Origin: Photorhabdus cinerea
GTDB taxonomy: Bacteria; Pseudomonadota; Gammaproteobacteria; Enterobacterales; Enterobacteriaceae
DNA length: 64,000 bases
Direction of reading: 5' to 3'
NCBI RefSeq assembly: GCF_011189575.1
Contig: NZ_PUJW01000020.1
Location: forward strand, 5,105 to 69,104
The position numbers and the translations under genes were made by a program. Below, piece by piece: positions 62,007-64,000 of the stretch (its first letter is position 1; every line of letters starts with the position of its first letter). The notes under the pieces are model-generated. The model did not search any database and was not told where the DNA came from. It saw nothing but the letters and a program-made list of their open reading frames with translations.

Positions 62007-63596
62007 TTAGTGGCGGAAATGGCGCATACCAGTGAAGATCATGGCAATGCCGTGTTCATCAGCGGCTGCGATGACTTCGTCATCGCGGATTGAACCGCCG
62101 GGTTGGATAACACAGCTCACGCCGACAGCCGCAGCTGCATCAATACCATCACGGAATGGGAAAAATGCGTCAGATGCCATTGCGCATCCCTGAACTTCCA
62201 AGCCTTCATCAGCTGCTTTAATTCCGGCAATTTTTGCAGAATAGACACGGCTCATCTGGCCTGCGCCGATTCCGATGGTCATATCATTTTTTGCGTAAAC
62301 AATGGCATTGGATTTGACAAACTTAGCGACTTTCCAGCAAAACAGAGCATCTTTCATTTCTTGCTCAGTTGGCTGACGTTTGGAAACTACATGCAGGTTG
62401 TCAGCTGTTACCATACCAAGATCACGATCTTGTACAAGCAGTCCACCGTTAACACGTTTGAAATCAAGGCCAGCAATGCGGGTTTCCCAGTTACCAGATA
62501 TCAAAACACGGACGTTTTTCTTGGTAGCCAGAACCGGTAACGCCTCTTCGTTTATTGAGGGAGCGATAATCACCTCTACAAATTGGCGGTCGATAATGGT
62601 TTGTGCGGTTTTAGTATCAATTTCGCGGTTAAAAGCAATAATGCCACCAAAAGCGGAAGTTGGATCTGTTTTGAATGCGCGATCATAGGCTTCGTGAATA
62701 TCTTTACCAATTGCTATGCCACATGGATTAGCATGCTTAACAATCACACATGCTGGCTCTACGAATTCCTTAACGCATTCCAGAGCTGCATCTGTATCTG
62801 CAATATTGTTATAAGAAAGCGCTTTGCCTTGTAATTGAGTTGCCGTTGCAATAGATGATTCAGAGAGATTCTCTTCTATATAGAAAGCAGCATCTTGATG
62901 GCTGTTCTCACCGTAGCGCATATCCTGCTTTTTAATAAAATTCAAATTCAGAGTACGGGGGAAACGTCCTGATGGCTGAGTAATATCACCATAATAAGCA
63001 GGAACCAGTTTACCAAAGTAGTTAGCAATCATGCTGTCATAAGCAGCGGTGTGTTCAAATGCTTTAATTGCTAAATCGAAACGGGTTGATTGTGTCAGTG
63101 AACCCTGATTGCTATCCATCTCTTCAATGATTTTTTCATAATCATTACTATTAACTACGATTGCGACATCTTTATGATTCTTAGCCGCAGAGCGAACCAT
63201 AGTTGGACCGCCGATATCAATGTTTTCAACAGCGTCTGCCAAAGTACAATCTGGTTTAGCAACGGTCTGTGCGAATGGATATAGATTCACAACTACCATA
63301 TCGATTGGTGAGATGTGATGTTGTGCCATGATTTCATCATCTTGTCCACGGCGACCAAGGATTCCACCATGTACTTTAGGATGCAGTGTTTTAACGCGGC
63401 CATCCATCATTTCAGGAAAGCCAGTATAATCTGAAACTTCAGTAACCTTCATACTTAATTCAGCTAGTAAATAGGCTGTACCACCAGTAGAGAGTAATTC
63501 AACACCGCGTTCAGATAAGGCTTTCGCAAATTCAACAATCCCTGATTTGTCGGAAACACTAAGCAGGGCACGGCGGATTGGACGAAGCTGTTGCAT
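62007..63596 (-). CDS. purH: AICAR transformylase/IMP cyclohydrolase
   Basis: Last two steps of IMP synthesis. 529 residues as in E. coli: N-terminal cyclohydrolase (ALLSVSDKSGIVEFAKAL, HPKVHGGILGRRGQD), C-terminal transformylase (ADTDAALECVKEF, KHANPCGIAIG, DAFFPFRDGIDAAA). ATG 63596 with AAGGGA upstream is preferred over the frame's earlier ATG at 63632. A PurR box lies about 145 bases upstream. Confidence 0.98.
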   Translation of the reverse strand: MQQLRPIRRALLSVSDKSGIVEFAKALSERGVELLSTGGTAYLLAELSMKVTEVSDYTGFPEMMDGRVKTLHPKVHGGILGRRGQDDEIMAQHHISPIDMVVVNLYPFAQTVAKPDCTLADAVENIDIGGPTMVRSAAKNHKDVAIVVNSNDYEKIIEEMDSNQGSLTQSTRFDLAIKAFEHTAAYDSMIANYFGKLVPAYYGDITQPSGRFPRTLNLNFIKKQDMRYGENSHQDAAFYIEENLSESSIATATQLQGKALSYNNIADTDAALECVKEFVEPACVIVKHANPCGIAIGKDIHEAYDRAFKTDPTSAFGGIIAFNREIDTKTAQTIIDRQFVEVIIAPSINEEALPVLATKKNVRVLISGNWETRIAGLDFKRVNGGLLVQDRDLGMVTADNLHVVSKRQPTEQEMKDALFCWKVAKFVKSNAIVYAKNDMTIGIGAGQMSRVYSAKIAGIKAADEGLEVQGCAMASDAFFPFRDGIDAAAAVGVSCVIQPGGSIRDDEVIAAADEHGIAMIFTGMRHFRH

Positions 63597-63739
63597 TGGT
63601 TTGATCCCTTGGATTTTGTGAGGCAGTAACATGTTATTGGGAAGAACCCACTATATCAGGACATAAAAAATGAGCGCTGCAATAACATTTCAGAACAGTC
63701 GGATAAAATCATGTGATGATTTTAACTGCTCGGATTGTA

Positions 63740-63755
63740 ACGAAAACGTTTGCGT
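63740..63755 (-). promoter_or_regulatory. PurR operator of purHD
   Basis: ACGAAAACGTTTGCGT matches the PurR consensus ACGCAAACGTTTGCGT in 15 of 16 positions. It lies upstream of purH, where E. coli purHD also carries a PurR site, so repression by PurR with hypoxanthine or guanine is expected. Confidence 0.9.
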
Positions 63756-63873
63756 GATGCTCGATAAATTTTCATCCAATTAACTATTTGTGGATAAGTC
63801 TGTTGGTAAATGAGTATAAAGCGGCATTTTGCTGTGGAATTAATCAAACGATCAATTTTATTAAAAATAATTA

Positions 63874-63901
63874 TTGCCAGCGCCGAAGAACGCCCTATAA
63901 T
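63874..63901 (+). promoter_or_regulatory. rRNA operon promoter P1
   Basis: TTGCCA, 16-base spacer, TATAAT, then the GC-rich discriminator GCGCCCC typical of stringently controlled rrn P1. The upstream 63845-63873 tract is AT-rich like an UP element. The sequence is close to E. coli rrn P1 throughout, and E. coli also has purH beside rrnE. Confidence 0.93.
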
Positions 63902-63971
63902 GCGCCCCACTGACCGACACCCCGCTGAGAAAAAAGCTGGTGGGGTCAGGCAGAGCAACGTGAATAAGCGC

Positions 63972-63999
63972 TTGACTCTGCGGGCGAACAGCGTAATAT
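63972..63999 (+). promoter_or_regulatory. rRNA operon promoter P2
   Basis: TTGACT, 16-base spacer, TAATAT, about 98 bases downstream of P1, within the context CGCTTGACTCTGCGGGCG as in E. coli rrn P2. The 16S rRNA gene should begin a few hundred bases beyond the right edge. Confidence 0.92.
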
Positions 64000-64000
64000 A

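Noticed and set aside
63722..63958. 78-codon minus-strand frame
   Set aside because: Overlaps the PurR box and rrn P1 promoter; a chance frame.

Overview
The window looks like chromosomal DNA of a Photorhabdus-type enterobacterium (Morganellaceae, insect pathogen and nematode symbiont). Core proteins are close to Escherichia coli but diverged, gaps between genes are AT-rich, there are three ERIC elements, and several accessory genes are of the lectin/small-molecule kind found in insect-associated bacteria. The genus is an inference from protein likeness and gene content, not from a search.

Layout. 1-5.1 kb: 3' part of aceA, aceK, a small repeat-built putative lectin, then iclR on the other strand; this is the glyoxylate-bypass locus with a foreign gene where E. 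coli has arpA. 5.1-6.3 kb: AT-rich gap ending in a possible folded RNA leader. 6.3-13.3 kb: a six-gene operon (hydrolase, small membrane protein, di-iron protein, acyl-CoA-dehydrogenase-like flavoprotein, aminotransferase fused to an acyl reductase, DUF2156 aminoacyl-tRNA transferase). Its parts match those needed for an N-N bonded (azoxy or hydrazine) alkyl-amino-acid metabolite of the valanimycin/elaiomycin type. 13.5-17.4 kb: a wrecked type I restriction-modification locus carrying an ERIC. 17.6-21.5 kb: a broken unknown gene, a tetR/O-methyltransferase pair, and hipBA with four regularly spaced operators. 21.7-27.2 kb: a decay zone with an RNA-repair nucleotidyltransferase, an rtcB with a large in-frame deletion, broken HAD phosphatase, sugar isomerase, LysR and MFS genes, and one intact, divergent extra accA. 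27.3-32.8 kb: an operon of an Nramp-like transporter, pxpA, fused pxpBC and a biotin carboxylase/BCCP protein (5-oxoproline or similar lactam use). 34-41.7 kb: malQ, malP and divergent malT. 41.8-43 kb: a Bcr/CflA exporter. 43.7-48.5 kb: aminotransferase, zinc dehydrogenase, HAD phosphatase, MFS exporter and a DUF1349 protein, resembling azasugar (iminosugar) biosynthesis sets. 48.6-49 kb: a small carbohydrate-binding-like protein. 49.7-55.4 kb: thiCEFSGH with a TPP riboswitch. 55.4-64 kb: conserved core (HAD-IB phosphatase, nudC, hemE, nfi, yjaG, hupA, yjaH, purHD with a PurR box), ending in the tandem P1/P2 promoters of an rRNA operon whose genes lie just outside.

The E. coli neighbourhoods thiC-nudC-hemE-hupA-purHD-rrn and aceBAK-iclR are both present but at opposite ends, so the 38 kb between them is largely accessory and displaced material. 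The two intact putative biosynthetic operons (6.3-13.3 and 43.7-48.5 kb) are the most notable content. No tRNA gene, CRISPR array or complete insertion sequence was seen.
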